Assembly (NCBI GenBank): GCA_016700175.1
Contig: CP065003.1
Location: 2,180,001 to 2,244,000, forward strand
Direction of reading: 5' to 3'
DNA: 64,000 bases
Source of the DNA: Acidobacteriota bacterium
Lineage (GTDB): Bacteria > Acidobacteriota > Blastocatellia > Pyrinomonadales > Pyrinomonadaceae
The notes beneath the pieces are model-generated. The model was not told the origin of the DNA. It saw only the letters and a program-made list of their open reading frames with translations, and made no database searches. The translations under genes were made by a program, and so were the position numbers. Of the stretch, positions 17,844 through 26,364 are shown in pieces (position 1 is the stretch's first letter; the number at the start of each line of letters is the position of its first letter).

Positions 17844-18191
17844 ATGTACAGTTCAAGGAAGTTGGTTCTCTTCGCGGTGCTTTTGGCTTTGGCGCTATCC
17901 TCAGCGGTTTCCGCTTCGGGAACGGCATCGGATGGCAAAGCAAAGATAACGCTCGAGGAAGCACGGAAGATCGCTCTGAAGAAGGTCGAGGGCACGGTCG
18001 AGGACGAGTTCTCGATCGAGGACGACGAGGGAAACGTCACCGACTACATCTTTTATATCAAGGACAAGAAAGGCAAGACCTGGGAGGTCCAGATCGGCGC
18101 TGAAAAGGGTGAGATCGTGAGCGCCGAAATGCAGGAAGAGGTGGATTCGGAAGATCCCCCTGCAGACGAAGATCCGCCGGCCCTCCGCTAG
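17844..18191 (+). CDS. Secreted PepSY-domain protein
   Basis: 115 residues from the ATG at 17844 (an upstream in-frame start at 17778 would bury the signal peptide). Signal peptide about 1-24 (LVLFAVLLALALSSAVSA), then a PepSY domain: ITLEEARKIALKKVEG, DYIFYIKDKKGKTWEVQIGAEKGEI. The tail is acidic and Pro-rich. PepSY proteins are periplasmic and often encoded beside two-component systems or M4 peptidases as inhibitors or metal sensors. Position 167 bp after the kinase suggests it belongs to the same regulon, possibly as a target or sensor partner. Confidence 0.8.
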   Translation: MYSSRKLVLFAVLLALALSSAVSASGTASDGKAKITLEEARKIALKKVEGTVEDEFSIEDDEGNVTDYIFYIKDKKGKTWEVQIGAEKGEIVSAEMQEEVDSEDPPADEDPPALR

Positions 18192-18215
18192 AGAGCCGAC
18201 GAACGACCCAACGCG

Positions 18216-18280
18216 AAAGCGGGCCCCTGATCCCGCTTTTACAAGAGAGCCGGGTACCTGTTGGCCCGGCTCTCATTTTT
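18216..18280 (+). terminator. Tandem terminator after the two-component/PepSY operon
   Basis: First hairpin AAAGCGGG (18216-18223) with CCCGCTTT (18232-18239). Second hairpin GAGAGCCGGG (18245-18254) with CCCGGCTCTC (18265-18274), followed by ATTTTT. The second stem overlaps the stop codon of the convergent hmuS gene, so the two transcripts end against each other. Confidence 0.85.
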
Positions 18281-19346
18281 GTCGCCCCGTGGCGGCCTCG
18301 AGATCGGCGATCAGCTTCCGCCAGTCCTCACGCTCGGGTATGCCCGGCTTTCTCTTCCCGAAGAACAGAGCGATGTCGCGTCCGTCACGGTTGAAGATCT
18401 CCAGGCTGGTCACCGTGCCGTCTTCGGTCGGCTTGCGAACGATGAATGCCGATTCGACCTTTTCCTGGTCGATGTGGAGGTTGAAGTCAGGATCCATCAC
18501 GTTATACCAGCCGCGTGCTTCGACCACATTCCCCACTTCGCCGGTGTGGATCTGGATTATGCCGTCGTTCCCGACGAAGACCATTATCGGCACCTTCCTG
18601 TCCCGCGCCTCGGTCAGCAAGTACTTGAAGCTGTCCGCCGGCACTTCCCTCGCAAACTCGTCGCCGGCGAGCCTGAGCGCTTGCCGTCTTCCAACCTTGA
18701 ACTTCCTGAGGAGCGGAAAGAAGTCGTGAGTATCCTTCAGTTCGGACCACGCTTTCCGGAATCCCTCGACATCGATCTCTGCGTCCGGGAGATCGGATGA
18801 AGGCGCGGGTTTCGGCCGGACATTCATCACTTGCGACTGATCGTCAGAGCGATACTTCGCCACAAGCGATTCGTACGCATCAACGTCGCTCGTCTCGGTG
18901 AGGTAGATCTTGTGTACCGCGGTTCCGTCGATGTCGAAGATCTGAATGCTCCGCATCGTGCCCCTGGGATTCTCGACTTCTGCGGCGAACGCGTGATGCC
19001 AGCCGTTGAGGAAGATCCTCAGATCGATGTCGGGGTTAACAAACAGCGCCATCTTGTGCGGCAGGTCGGTCTGAGCGTTCTCGTAGACACCTTTCCTTTC
19101 GTGGACGATCTCCTCGTTCCGGGTCAGGGCCATCACTTTGCCCAGCGTATGCAGATCGTGCAGCAGCGGCTTGAAATCTGACCTGAGCCGCACAGCCGTT
19201 TCGCCGACGCCTGTCGCCAGCAACTCGCCTTCGCTGACATCGAGCGCGGCCGCCGCTTCGCGGATCCGCGTCGTCGGATTATCCCTCTTGAATTCCTCGT
19301 AGGCCTTCTTCAGGCCGTTGCTCCTCATTCCGGTTGCGCCTTCCAT
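18273..19346 (-). CDS. hmuS: Heme-degrading/heme-trafficking protein HmuS/HemS
   Basis: 357 residues made of two similar halves (about 15-180 and 195-350), the layout of HemS/HmuS/ChuS (PF05171). Conserved features include RIREAAAALDVSEGELLATG, a tract LHTLGKVMALTRNEEIVHERKG in sense, VNPDIDLRIFLNGWHHAFA and, in the second half, IHTGEVGNVVEARGWYNVMDPDFNLHI. The family binds heme in the cytoplasm and passes it on or opens the ring to free iron. It is the last gene of the hmu cluster, 21 bp after hmuV. Confidence 0.92.
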   Translation of the reverse strand: MEGATGMRSNGLKKAYEEFKRDNPTTRIREAAAALDVSEGELLATGVGETAVRLRSDFKPLLHDLHTLGKVMALTRNEEIVHERKGVYENAQTDLPHKMALFVNPDIDLRIFLNGWHHAFAAEVENPRGTMRSIQIFDIDGTAVHKIYLTETSDVDAYESLVAKYRSDDQSQVMNVRPKPAPSSDLPDAEIDVEGFRKAWSELKDTHDFFPLLRKFKVGRRQALRLAGDEFAREVPADSFKYLLTEARDRKVPIMVFVGNDGIIQIHTGEVGNVVEARGWYNVMDPDFNLHIDQEKVESAFIVRKPTEDGTVTSLEIFNRDGRDIALFFGKRKPGIPEREDWRKLIADLEAATGRQK

Positions 19347-19367
19347 TTTATTGCCTCTCTCATTTAT

Positions 19368-20204
19368 TTAGCGGGCCCCCGCCGATACGGCACGGCCGCT
19401 CCCGTTCGATCCTGCGGCTCCGATCGGCACGACGAGAGGGATGTCCCTCAGTTTGGGGTGCGCCGATATGTGAGCCTCGATCCCGTAAACATCCCGGATA
19501 GTGCCGGTTCTAAGAACTTCCTTGGGAGAGCCGAGCGCGACCTGCTTACCTTCCTTCAGCACGAGTATCTTGTCGCAATACTGCGCGGCGAGATTCAGGT
19601 CGTGGAGCACCGCTACGACAGCAGTGCCTTCAGATGCCAACTCGCGCGCCGTCTCGAGCACCGTGTGCTGATGCGATATGTCGAGCCCTTCCGTGGGCTC
19701 GTCGAGCAGAAGAAACCTTTCGCCGTTCTCCGGGCGCTCCCAGATCTGAGCCAGGACACGGGCCAGTTGCGTTCGCTGGCGCTCGCCGCCCGAAAGCGTC
19801 GTGAAGCACCGCTCAGATAGCCGCCCGATCCCGACCTTTTCCAGCGCGAGCCCGACTATCTCGCGGTCTCGGCGGGTTTCGGAAAAGCGTATGTGCGGGC
19901 CTCGCCCCAGCATCGCGACCTCGCGAACCTTGAACGGAAAGCTGAGCGACGAATTCTGCGGAAGCACTGCCCGGACCTTAGAGATCTCGGACCTTTCCCA
20001 ATCTTCGATATGCCTGCCGCCGATCCGTAGCTTCCCGGCCGACCTTCGGCGCTCCCCCGCCAGGATTTTGAGGAGCGTGGTCTTTCCGGCGCCGTTAGGC
20101 CCAATGACCGACAGGACCTCACCGGACCCGACATTCAGCGAAATGCCGTTCAGAAGCTCCGCGCTTCCTGCTCTTGCTCCCAGATGTTCGCCCGATATCG
20201 CCAT
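19368..20204 (-). CDS. hmuV: Heme ABC transporter ATP-binding protein HmuV
   Basis: 278 residues from the ATG at 20204, 11 bp after the hmuU stop. A TTG at 20246 would lie within hmuU and is less likely. Walker A GPNGAGKTT, Q-loop VLPQNSS, signature LSGGERQR, Walker B FLLLDEPTEGLD, H-loop VLHDLN. It energises heme import with HmuU. The C-terminal 20 residues are Gly/Ala-rich and not part of the fold. Confidence 0.94.
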   Translation of the reverse strand: MAISGEHLGARAGSAELLNGISLNVGSGEVLSVIGPNGAGKTTLLKILAGERRRSAGKLRIGGRHIEDWERSEISKVRAVLPQNSSLSFPFKVREVAMLGRGPHIRFSETRRDREIVGLALEKVGIGRLSERCFTTLSGGERQRTQLARVLAQIWERPENGERFLLLDEPTEGLDISHQHTVLETARELASEGTAVVAVLHDLNLAAQYCDKILVLKEGKQVALGSPKEVLRTGTIRDVYGIEAHISAHPKLRDIPLVVPIGAAGSNGSGRAVSAGAR

Positions 20205-20215
20205 AACAACAAAGG

Positions 20216-21346
20216 TTATGCCCGCCTTTTCCTCAAGAGAAGCCAAAGGAAGAACGGAGCGCCGATCGCGGCGGTGATGACGCCTATCGGAAGTTCGGCC
20301 GGGGCCACCGCGGTCCTACCCAGAAGGTCGGCGCCGATCAAAAGCGCCGAGCCAAGCAATGCCGAAGCCGGGAGAAGCGTACGGTGGTCAGCTCCGGCGG
20401 TCAGCCGGATAAGGTGCGGCGCGACGAGCCCGACGAATCCGACGATCCCCGTTATCGAAACCCCGGCACCGACCACAAGACCAACTGCGAGGACCATCCT
20501 CCGCTTCAGCCGCTCGGTATCGATCCCTAGGTGCTCGGCCTCGGCGTCACCGAGCATAAGCGCGTTCATTTGCCGCCCAATGTTCCGCAGTAAGAACAGC
20601 GGCAATACCATCAGCGGCACGGCGACAAGGAGGCTTTGCCAGGTCGCGCCGGCAAGGCTCCCCAGGTTCCAGAACGTGATCGTTCGAAGCTGCGCGTCGT
20701 CCGCGGCGAAGATCAGAAGTCCGATCCCCGCGCTGGCGAGCGCGTTTATCGCGATACCCGCAAGCAGGATCGTCGCCGTGTCCAGGCTCCCGTGCCGCTT
20801 CGCGATCAGATAGACGCAAGCGATCGTCAGCGTTCCGCCGACAAAAGCTGCCAGGGGAAGCCCGAAAGACGAATATGCCGCAAATGCACCTTGCAGAAAC
20901 CGGTCGCCAAGAACGATCGCCAAAACCGCAAAGAACGCGGCGCCGCTCGAAACGCCCAGAAGCCCGGGATCGGCAAGCGGATTCCTGAAAAGTCCCTGAA
21001 GCAGGGCTCCGGAAACAGCGAGCCCCGCGCCTACGAACAGTCCGAGAATCACCCTCGGAAGCCTTATCGCCATCAGCACCGATTCCTGCTGTGCTTCGTA
21101 CGCGAAAGGCAGCGTGATCCCTGCCTTTGAAGCGAGTATCGCGAAGATCTGCGGAACGGAGATCTCGACCGCCCCGACTCCGACCGCGAGTATCAGCAAA
21201 GCGATGAGCGCAGCGGCGAGTATCGCGATCGCGGGACTCGCAAACGTGAACGCCAAAACCCGCGCGGGAGCAGTTCGCCAGAGCCCCCGTCGCGTTCCGC
21301 CGCCCGCTCCGTTCACGTTCTTTCTTATCCGCGCAGCTTCGTACAC
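20216..21346 (-). CDS. hmuU: Heme ABC transporter permease HmuU
   Basis: 376 residues of the FecCD/BtuC permease family, with about nine or ten hydrophobic segments. Typical motifs: RLPRVILGLFVGAGLAVSGALLQGLFRNPLADPGLLGVSSGAA in sense, and VGFVGLVAPHLIRLTAG near the C-terminus. A GTG at 21346 is the likely start; it overlaps the end of hmuT by 22 bp, which points to translational coupling. The N-terminal 30 residues before the first membrane helix are basic. Confidence 0.93.
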   Translation of the reverse strand: MYEAARIRKNVNGAGGGTRRGLWRTAPARVLAFTFASPAIAILAAALIALLILAVGVGAVEISVPQIFAILASKAGITLPFAYEAQQESVLMAIRLPRVILGLFVGAGLAVSGALLQGLFRNPLADPGLLGVSSGAAFFAVLAIVLGDRFLQGAFAAYSSFGLPLAAFVGGTLTIACVYLIAKRHGSLDTATILLAGIAINALASAGIGLLIFAADDAQLRTITFWNLGSLAGATWQSLLVAVPLMVLPLFLLRNIGRQMNALMLGDAEAEHLGIDTERLKRRMVLAVGLVVGAGVSITGIVGFVGLVAPHLIRLTAGADHRTLLPASALLGSALLIGADLLGRTAVAPAELPIGVITAAIGAPFFLWLLLRKRRA

Positions 21347-22197
21347 AGTTCCAATATGGCGTCGCCCAGCCTCGGCGAAAATCCCAGAAGCAAAAGGTCA
21401 TCGACGACAACGAACCGGCCGTTCCTGAACGCCGGTGTGTCAGAGAGGCCCGGAAGTCTTTTCACGCCATCGAGTCCCCCTATCGATCCCATCGCGCGTT
21501 CGGGGATCAGGATCACGTCGGGCGCTGCAGCGACGAGAGCCTCGGGCGTCAGAGGCTTGAATCCCACAAAACCATCTATCGCATTCTCTCCGCCGGACAA
21601 CCCGATGATGCTGTCGGCCGCGGTGCCGGCCCCGGAGACGTTCACTGCGCCGGCGCCCCTCGCATAGATGAAGAGCACTCTCGGCCTCTTATCTATCGAC
21701 TCAACGCACCTCTGTGCTTCTTTCAATCTGTTATCAAGTTCGCTGATCAGTTCCTCACCCTTCGGTTTCCTGTCCAGCGCCTCTGCGATCTTGCGGATCT
21801 GCGCCCTGGCTCCGTCGATCGTGTTCTCGTTCGCGATGGAAACAACCTTCACGCCGGAGGATTCGATCTGCCGAAGGGCAGGCGGCGGGCCTGCTTCGCT
21901 CGAGACAAGAAGCAGCGTGGGATTCTGCGAGATGACGCCTTCCGCTGAGATCGATCTCTGGTATCCGATCTGCGGAAGTTCCGTCGCTTTCTCCGGAAAG
22001 ATACTCGATGTGTCGGTCGCGACGACGAGGTCGCCCGCGCCGAGAGCAAATGCGGTTTCAGTAACGGAGCCTCCGACCGTCACGATCCTTGCGGGCGTTT
22101 CCTTCCCGGTTTCGCCGGCGGAGGCAGAACAGCCGGCCAGCAGCGTGGCCGCGGTCAGAATAAAGACCAATGCGCGGATCACTTCCGAAGATCGCAT
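21325..22197 (-). CDS. hmuT: Heme-binding lipoprotein HmuT
   Basis: 290 residues from the ATG at 22197, which has AGGA five bases upstream. The signal peptide carries a lipobox (TAATLLAGC, Cys22). The binding fold begins ARIVTVGGSVTETAFALGAG, and the segment IGYQRSISAEGVISQNPTLL is typical of HmuT rather than BtuF. It captures heme in the periplasm for HmuUV. It is the first gene of hmuTUVS. No TonB-dependent heme receptor is in the window. Confidence 0.92.
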   Translation of the reverse strand: MRSSEVIRALVFILTAATLLAGCSASAGETGKETPARIVTVGGSVTETAFALGAGDLVVATDTSSIFPEKATELPQIGYQRSISAEGVISQNPTLLLVSSEAGPPPALRQIESSGVKVVSIANENTIDGARAQIRKIAEALDRKPKGEELISELDNRLKEAQRCVESIDKRPRVLFIYARGAGAVNVSGAGTAADSIIGLSGGENAIDGFVGFKPLTPEALVAAAPDVILIPERAMGSIGGLDGVKRLPGLSDTPAFRNGRFVVVDDLLLLGFSPRLGDAILELCTKLRG

Positions 22198-22472
22198 CGG
22201 ATCCTGAAAAGTGCCTGGTACTTCATCGGCTCTTTGTGCCGATCGTTTCCGAGTTCCGGCAGTATTCCCGATCGCTAAGGTTCTGACTGGTTTCATATCA
22301 ATCAATATCCGGCGCGAAACAGGTTGGGAGCCTTGCCGTTTTCTTCTCGTCCTTGAACCGGTCTACCGAGGCCATTCACAGTTCCATTTGGCGAACATTC
22401 CGTGAACTGTAAGCCGATCTTTCCCGCCGCTCAGGCCGAGACACTTTTGCGGGGGATGTCGGTTCGGCAGCC

Positions 22473-22500
22473 ATGTTATGAAAGTGAATGTCACTTTCAA
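22473..22500 (-). promoter_or_regulatory. hmuT promoter with embedded perfect palindrome (operator candidate)
   Basis: On the minus strand TTGAAA (22495-22500) and TAACAT (22473-22478) are 16 bp apart. A perfect palindrome, TGAAAGTGA-N3-TCACTTTCA (22479-22499), fills the spacer. A further half-site TGAAAGTG lies at 22518-22525. This placement is the classic one for a repressor. Iron- or heme-responsive control (Fur-like) is an inference; the motif is not the canonical Fur box. Confidence 0.55.
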
Positions 22501-22721
22501 TTAAGAGAGAAGAATAGTGAAAGTGCTGGTTGCTGTCAAACCTAAGGGCAATCATCGGGCCGCGAAAAGCTACGCAGCAAGACGTGGAATCTCCCCGTTG
22601 ACTCGGTTGAGCGTGGATTTCTGCTTGCGAGGAGGCGATGTTTACTGCTGTCTCCGTCGTGCCGGAAGGAACGGGCATTGCCCTATTCTTTTATGCAGTC
22701 TTTTTTTGTGAGGTGACCATT

Positions 22722-23687
22722 ATGAGAAACAGATCAATTTCGGCCTTCCTCGTTTTCGCCATTGTGGCGGCCGCGGTCGGCCTTATCCTGACTCTTGTCA
22801 GGTCGGATCCCGCACAAAAGAACGACGCGGCCGTCAGCGGCCGTACAGAGGTCAGCGTACTTGTGACGCTGAAACCCCATAACGACCGCACGCGGGCCAT
22901 CGCGGACAGATTGCAGGCTTCTGACTTCGCAATTGCGGAGAACAAGCAGCCTCAGCAGATCGTTTCCGCGGTCGAGCTCAAAGACCGGCCCGTCACTCTT
23001 GCGGTGCTGATACAGGACGACCTTGTATCAAGGGTGAACAATGAACTGGAAAGCATTCGTGAACTGATCGAGAGGCTTCCGAAAGGTTCCCGTGTAATGA
23101 CGGCATACCTGACGGGAGGAACGATCCAGGTCACGCAGGAGTTCACTTCCGACAAAGCCGAAGCGGCGAGATCTTTGCGGATCCTCCGCAGCTCTTCCGC
23201 CGGCTCTCCGTACAATCCGTACTCGGAGGTGATCGAAGCAGCTGAAATGTTCGACGATGAGCAGTCGGGACGCAGGATGATCCTTTTGGTCTCCGACGGC
23301 CTGGACATTTCAAGGGGCTTCAGAAGCGCTAGTCCGTCGATGTCGCTCGATCTCGATCGCGCGATCGAAAAAGCGCAGCAAAGGTCGATAGCGGTTTACA
23401 CGTTCTACGCGCCTTCGGTCGGGCTGACAAGCTTCAGCCGGATGGCAGTGAACTTCGGACAGGGATCGCTTAACCGGATCGCCGATGAAACAGGCGGCGA
23501 AGCGTTCTTCTCCGGGACCGACTTCGTAACGTTCGATCCATACATTAGGGAGTTCGAAGACACTCTCGATAGACAGTGGCTCGTGACTTACGTGTCGGAC
23601 AGCCGGGACAAGGGCTTCCGGCGAATCGAGGTAACAACGGACTTTGATCTCCATTTGCACTATCAGGCCGGCTATTGGTCGCGATAG
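22722..23687 (+). CDS. VWFA-related acidobacterial-type protein
   Basis: 321 residues from the ATG at 22722, which has GAGGTG about 8 bp upstream; starts further up would bury the N-terminal hydrophobic segment. Residues 8-27 (FLVFAIVAAAVGLILTLV) form a signal/anchor. The remainder is a von Willebrand A domain of the TIGR03436 group: VSVLVTLKPHNDRTRAIADRLQ in sense, VTLAVLIQDD, MILLVSDGLDISRG, IADETGGEAFF, YVSDSRDKGFRRIEV. The first MIDAS-like motif is DxD-poor, so metal binding is uncertain. Function of the group is unknown. It is divergent from the hmu operon and may share its upstream region. Confidence 0.82.
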   Translation: MRNRSISAFLVFAIVAAAVGLILTLVRSDPAQKNDAAVSGRTEVSVLVTLKPHNDRTRAIADRLQASDFAIAENKQPQQIVSAVELKDRPVTLAVLIQDDLVSRVNNELESIRELIERLPKGSRVMTAYLTGGTIQVTQEFTSDKAEAARSLRILRSSSAGSPYNPYSEVIEAAEMFDDEQSGRRMILLVSDGLDISRGFRSASPSMSLDLDRAIEKAQQRSIAVYTFYAPSVGLTSFSRMAVNFGQGSLNRIADETGGEAFFSGTDFVTFDPYIREFEDTLDRQWLVTYVSDSRDKGFRRIEVTTDFDLHLHYQAGYWSR

Positions 23688-23751
23688 CGCAATCGGAGAA
23701 AAAACGGGGCCGACATGGTCCCGAACGAACGGGTCATAGGGAGGTTTAAAA

Positions 23752-24462
23752 ATGACCGGATATCTTAAAAATCTAACCGTTATCCTGGCCGTCGCCCTCG
23801 TGATCCTCTTGACGTGGCAGGCCGTGCCTGCGCAGGGAAAGCCCGGCAGGCCGAAACCCCAGCCCACGTCACAACAGAAAGGGGATCTCGACCGCGACAG
23901 GGACCGGGATCGGGACAAGGATGGTGACCGGGATATGGACCGCGACCGTGATAGGGATCGTGTTAGCGTTCCGCTCTCGGCACAGGAAAAGGCGGTGATG
24001 ATGCAGCAGATGCAGAAGAACCGCAATCACTTGATGGCGGTCGGTTACCGCCAGAACATGCTCAACTTCGCGATGAATCTAAGGCTTCAGCTGGAACGCG
24101 GCGCGGTTGACCGCGATTACGCCAAAGGCGCAGTCAAGGAGATCAAGCGGAACTTCAAGGAGATGGAAAGGAGGCACAACACTCACAAGAAAGAGATGAG
24201 CGCGCAGATGCGCGAACAGGCCTCCGAGATGATCCGGGCGGCGGAAGAGCACCACGAACGGATCAGAACGACGATCAGGAATCTCGAAAATGCCGCGAAC
24301 TCGTCTTCGGACAATTCCCGCCAGATGCTAATGCACGTCCGGGAACTCGAAGAACAGCTGCGGATGATGGAGCAGGAAAGGGAGCGGAACTACACAGGAG
24401 CGACCGCTCCGGCCGCAGCGATTGGGGCCATTGTCGATATCGCTCCAATTGAAAGCCCGTAG
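23752..24462 (+). CDS. Secreted Asp-Arg-repeat, coiled-coil protein of unknown function
   Basis: 236 residues with a good Shine-Dalgarno (GGGAGG, 8 bp before ATG). Signal peptide about 1-28. Residues about 45-71 are a charged repeat of Asp-Arg pairs (DLDRDRDRDRDKDGDRD and on). From 75 to 220 the protein is helical and rich in Met, Gln, Arg and Glu, with likely coiled coil (EIKRNFKEMERRHNTHKKEM, HVRELEEQLRMMEQERER). I do not recognise a family. It follows the VWFA gene by 64 bp on the same strand. Its stop is 3 bp from the convergent glmS stop. Confidence 0.7.
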   Translation: MTGYLKNLTVILAVALVILLTWQAVPAQGKPGRPKPQPTSQQKGDLDRDRDRDRDKDGDRDMDRDRDRDRVSVPLSAQEKAVMMQQMQKNRNHLMAVGYRQNMLNFAMNLRLQLERGAVDRDYAKGAVKEIKRNFKEMERRHNTHKKEMSAQMREQASEMIRAAEEHHERIRTTIRNLENAANSSSDNSRQMLMHVRELEEQLRMMEQERERNYTGATAPAAAIGAIVDIAPIESP

Positions 24463-24465
24463 TTC

Positions 24466-26325
24466 CTACTCAACCGTGACGGACTTGGCGAGATTTCTCG
24501 GCTGGTCCACGTCACAGCCGCGGCGGACCGCGATGTGATACGCGAGAAGCTGAAGCGGCACGACGGATAGAACGGGCGCCAAGAGATCGGTCGTTTCGGG
24601 CACTTCGATGACGTAGTCCGAAACGACCGAACTCATCTCGTCGTTCTCCGTAAGGACCGAAAGGATTATCCCGTCCCTCGCCTTTACTTCCACGATGTTC
24701 GAATGCGTCTTCTCGTAACGAAGCTCGCTGTCGGCGTTTCCCGCTTCACGGGTGTTGACGACGACCACCGGGAGTTCTTCGTCGATCAATGCGTTCGGAC
24801 CGTGTTTCATCTCGCCTGCAGGATAGCCCTCGGCGTGAATGTAAGAGATCTCCTTAAGCTTCAAGGCGCCCTCGAGCGCGACCGGGAAGTTGATCCCGCG
24901 CCCCAGATAAAGAAAGTCCTGCGAACGGAAGAACTCCTTCGAAAGCTCTTCGATCGTGTCGGCGTCGCTCAGAAGGTGCTCGATCTTCAGTGGCAATTCG
25001 GCAAGTTCCTGTGCGTGGCTCTTCGCCTTCTCCTCAGAGATAAGGCCCTTCAGCTGTCCCAGATACAGCGCAAACAGGTAGATCGCGATCATTTGCGACG
25101 TGAACGCCTTCGTCGACGCAACCCCGATCTCCGGTCCCGCGTGGGTAAGGATCGTGCCGTCGGCCTCGCGCGTGATCATAGAGCCCTGCACGTTGCAGAT
25201 CGCAAGCACCTTGCATCCCGCCGCCTTGGCTTCCCTCATAGCCGCGATCGTGTCCGCGGTCTCGCCTGACTGCGAGATCACAAGCAAAAGGTCTGTCTCG
25301 CGAAGGACCGGCTTGCGGTATCTGAATTCCGAAGCGTAATCGACCTCGACCGGTACTTCGGCGAGTTCTTCGAGCATGTACTCGCCCGCGATCCCCGCAT
25401 GCCACGACGTGCCGCAAGCCGCTATCTTGATCGAGGTTATCTCCCGGAACTCCTCCTCGGAGATGTCCATCTCGTCGAGATACACCTTCCCGTCGTCGAG
25501 CGAGATGCGGCCCTGCACCGTGTCGCGGACGGCCCTCGGCTGTTCGAAGATCTCTTTCAGCATGAAATGCTTGAACCCGCCCTTCTCGGCCATGATCGGG
25601 TCCCAGGTGATCCTCTGCTGTTTCGGCTCGACTGCGTTACCTTCGAAATCCATCACCCGGACCGAATCCTTCGTCAGGATCGCGATCTCGCGTTCGCCGA
25701 GATAGAAAACGTCGCGGGTGTGCTGGAGTATCGCGGGAATGTCGGACGCGACAAAGAACTCTCCGTCACCGAGCCCGATAACGACCGGCGGTCCTTCCCG
25801 TACGGATATGATCTTGTCCGGCTCATCCGCCGAAATGATCGAAAGCGCGAAGATGCCCTTCAGCTGACCCGCAGCGGTCCTGACCGCGTCCTCGAAGCTC
25901 AGACCTTCCTTCTGGTGCTCTTCGATCAGGTGCGCGACGATCTCCGTATCGGTTTCGGTCTTGAACTCGTGGCCCTTTTCGCGGAGCATCTCCTTCAGCG
26001 AGAGATAGTTCTCGATGATCCCGTTGTGCACGACGACGATTCTCCCCGAACAGTCGCGATGCGGGTGCGCGTTCTCTTCTGTCGGACGGCCGTGCGTCGC
26101 CCAGCGCGTGTGGCCAATTCCGTAGTTCCCGTCAAGCGGGTTCAGCCGGATCGCTTCTTCAAGGTTTCTGAGCTTCCCTTCCGCGCGGCGGATCGAGAGC
26201 GATTTCTCGTCATCCACCACGGCGATACCCGCCGAGTCGTAACCCCTGTATTCAAGCTTCCTGAGCCCGTCCACGATCAGAGGCACGACCTGCTTGTTTC
26301 CCACGTATCCGACTATTCCACACAT
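24466..26325 (-). CDS. glmS: Glutamine--fructose-6-phosphate aminotransferase (isomerizing)
   Basis: 619 residues, the family's normal length. Class II amidotransferase domain begins MCGIVGYVGN with the N-terminal nucleophile Cys2; GIGHTRWATHG and the THNGIIENY-like VHNGIIENY follow. Two SIS domains have GTSWHAGIAGEYMLEE, ISQSGETADTIAA and EGYPAGEMKHGPNALI; the C-terminus is PRNLAKSVTVE. It makes glucosamine-6-phosphate, the entry step to UDP-GlcNAc for peptidoglycan and LPS. Last gene of yvcK-glmU-glmS. No glmS ribozyme is visible in the 39-bp gap upstream. Confidence 0.97.
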   Translation of the reverse strand: MCGIVGYVGNKQVVPLIVDGLRKLEYRGYDSAGIAVVDDEKSLSIRRAEGKLRNLEEAIRLNPLDGNYGIGHTRWATHGRPTEENAHPHRDCSGRIVVVHNGIIENYLSLKEMLREKGHEFKTETDTEIVAHLIEEHQKEGLSFEDAVRTAAGQLKGIFALSIISADEPDKIISVREGPPVVIGLGDGEFFVASDIPAILQHTRDVFYLGEREIAILTKDSVRVMDFEGNAVEPKQQRITWDPIMAEKGGFKHFMLKEIFEQPRAVRDTVQGRISLDDGKVYLDEMDISEEEFREITSIKIAACGTSWHAGIAGEYMLEELAEVPVEVDYASEFRYRKPVLRETDLLLVISQSGETADTIAAMREAKAAGCKVLAICNVQGSMITREADGTILTHAGPEIGVASTKAFTSQMIAIYLFALYLGQLKGLISEEKAKSHAQELAELPLKIEHLLSDADTIEELSKEFFRSQDFLYLGRGINFPVALEGALKLKEISYIHAEGYPAGEMKHGPNALIDEELPVVVVNTREAGNADSELRYEKTHSNIVEVKARDGIILSVLTENDEMSSVVSDYVIEVPETTDLLAPVLSVVPLQLLAYHIAVRRGCDVDQPRNLAKSVTVE

Positions 26326-26364
26326 AACTTCCCAACCAACTCAATCCGGAGTCAGACTTCTGTC

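Noticed and set aside
21325..22197. Cobalamin (BtuF) assignment for the lipoprotein
   Set aside because: The adjacent permease, ATPase and HmuS, and the GGSVTE motif, point to heme rather than B12; no B12 riboswitch was seen upstream.
22517..22711. Possible 64-aa + strand gene before the VWFA gene
   Set aside because: GTG start, no motif, and it overlaps the operator region; low coding likelihood.
26326..26364. glmS ribozyme
   Set aside because: Only 39 bp lie between glmU and glmS, too short for the ribozyme.
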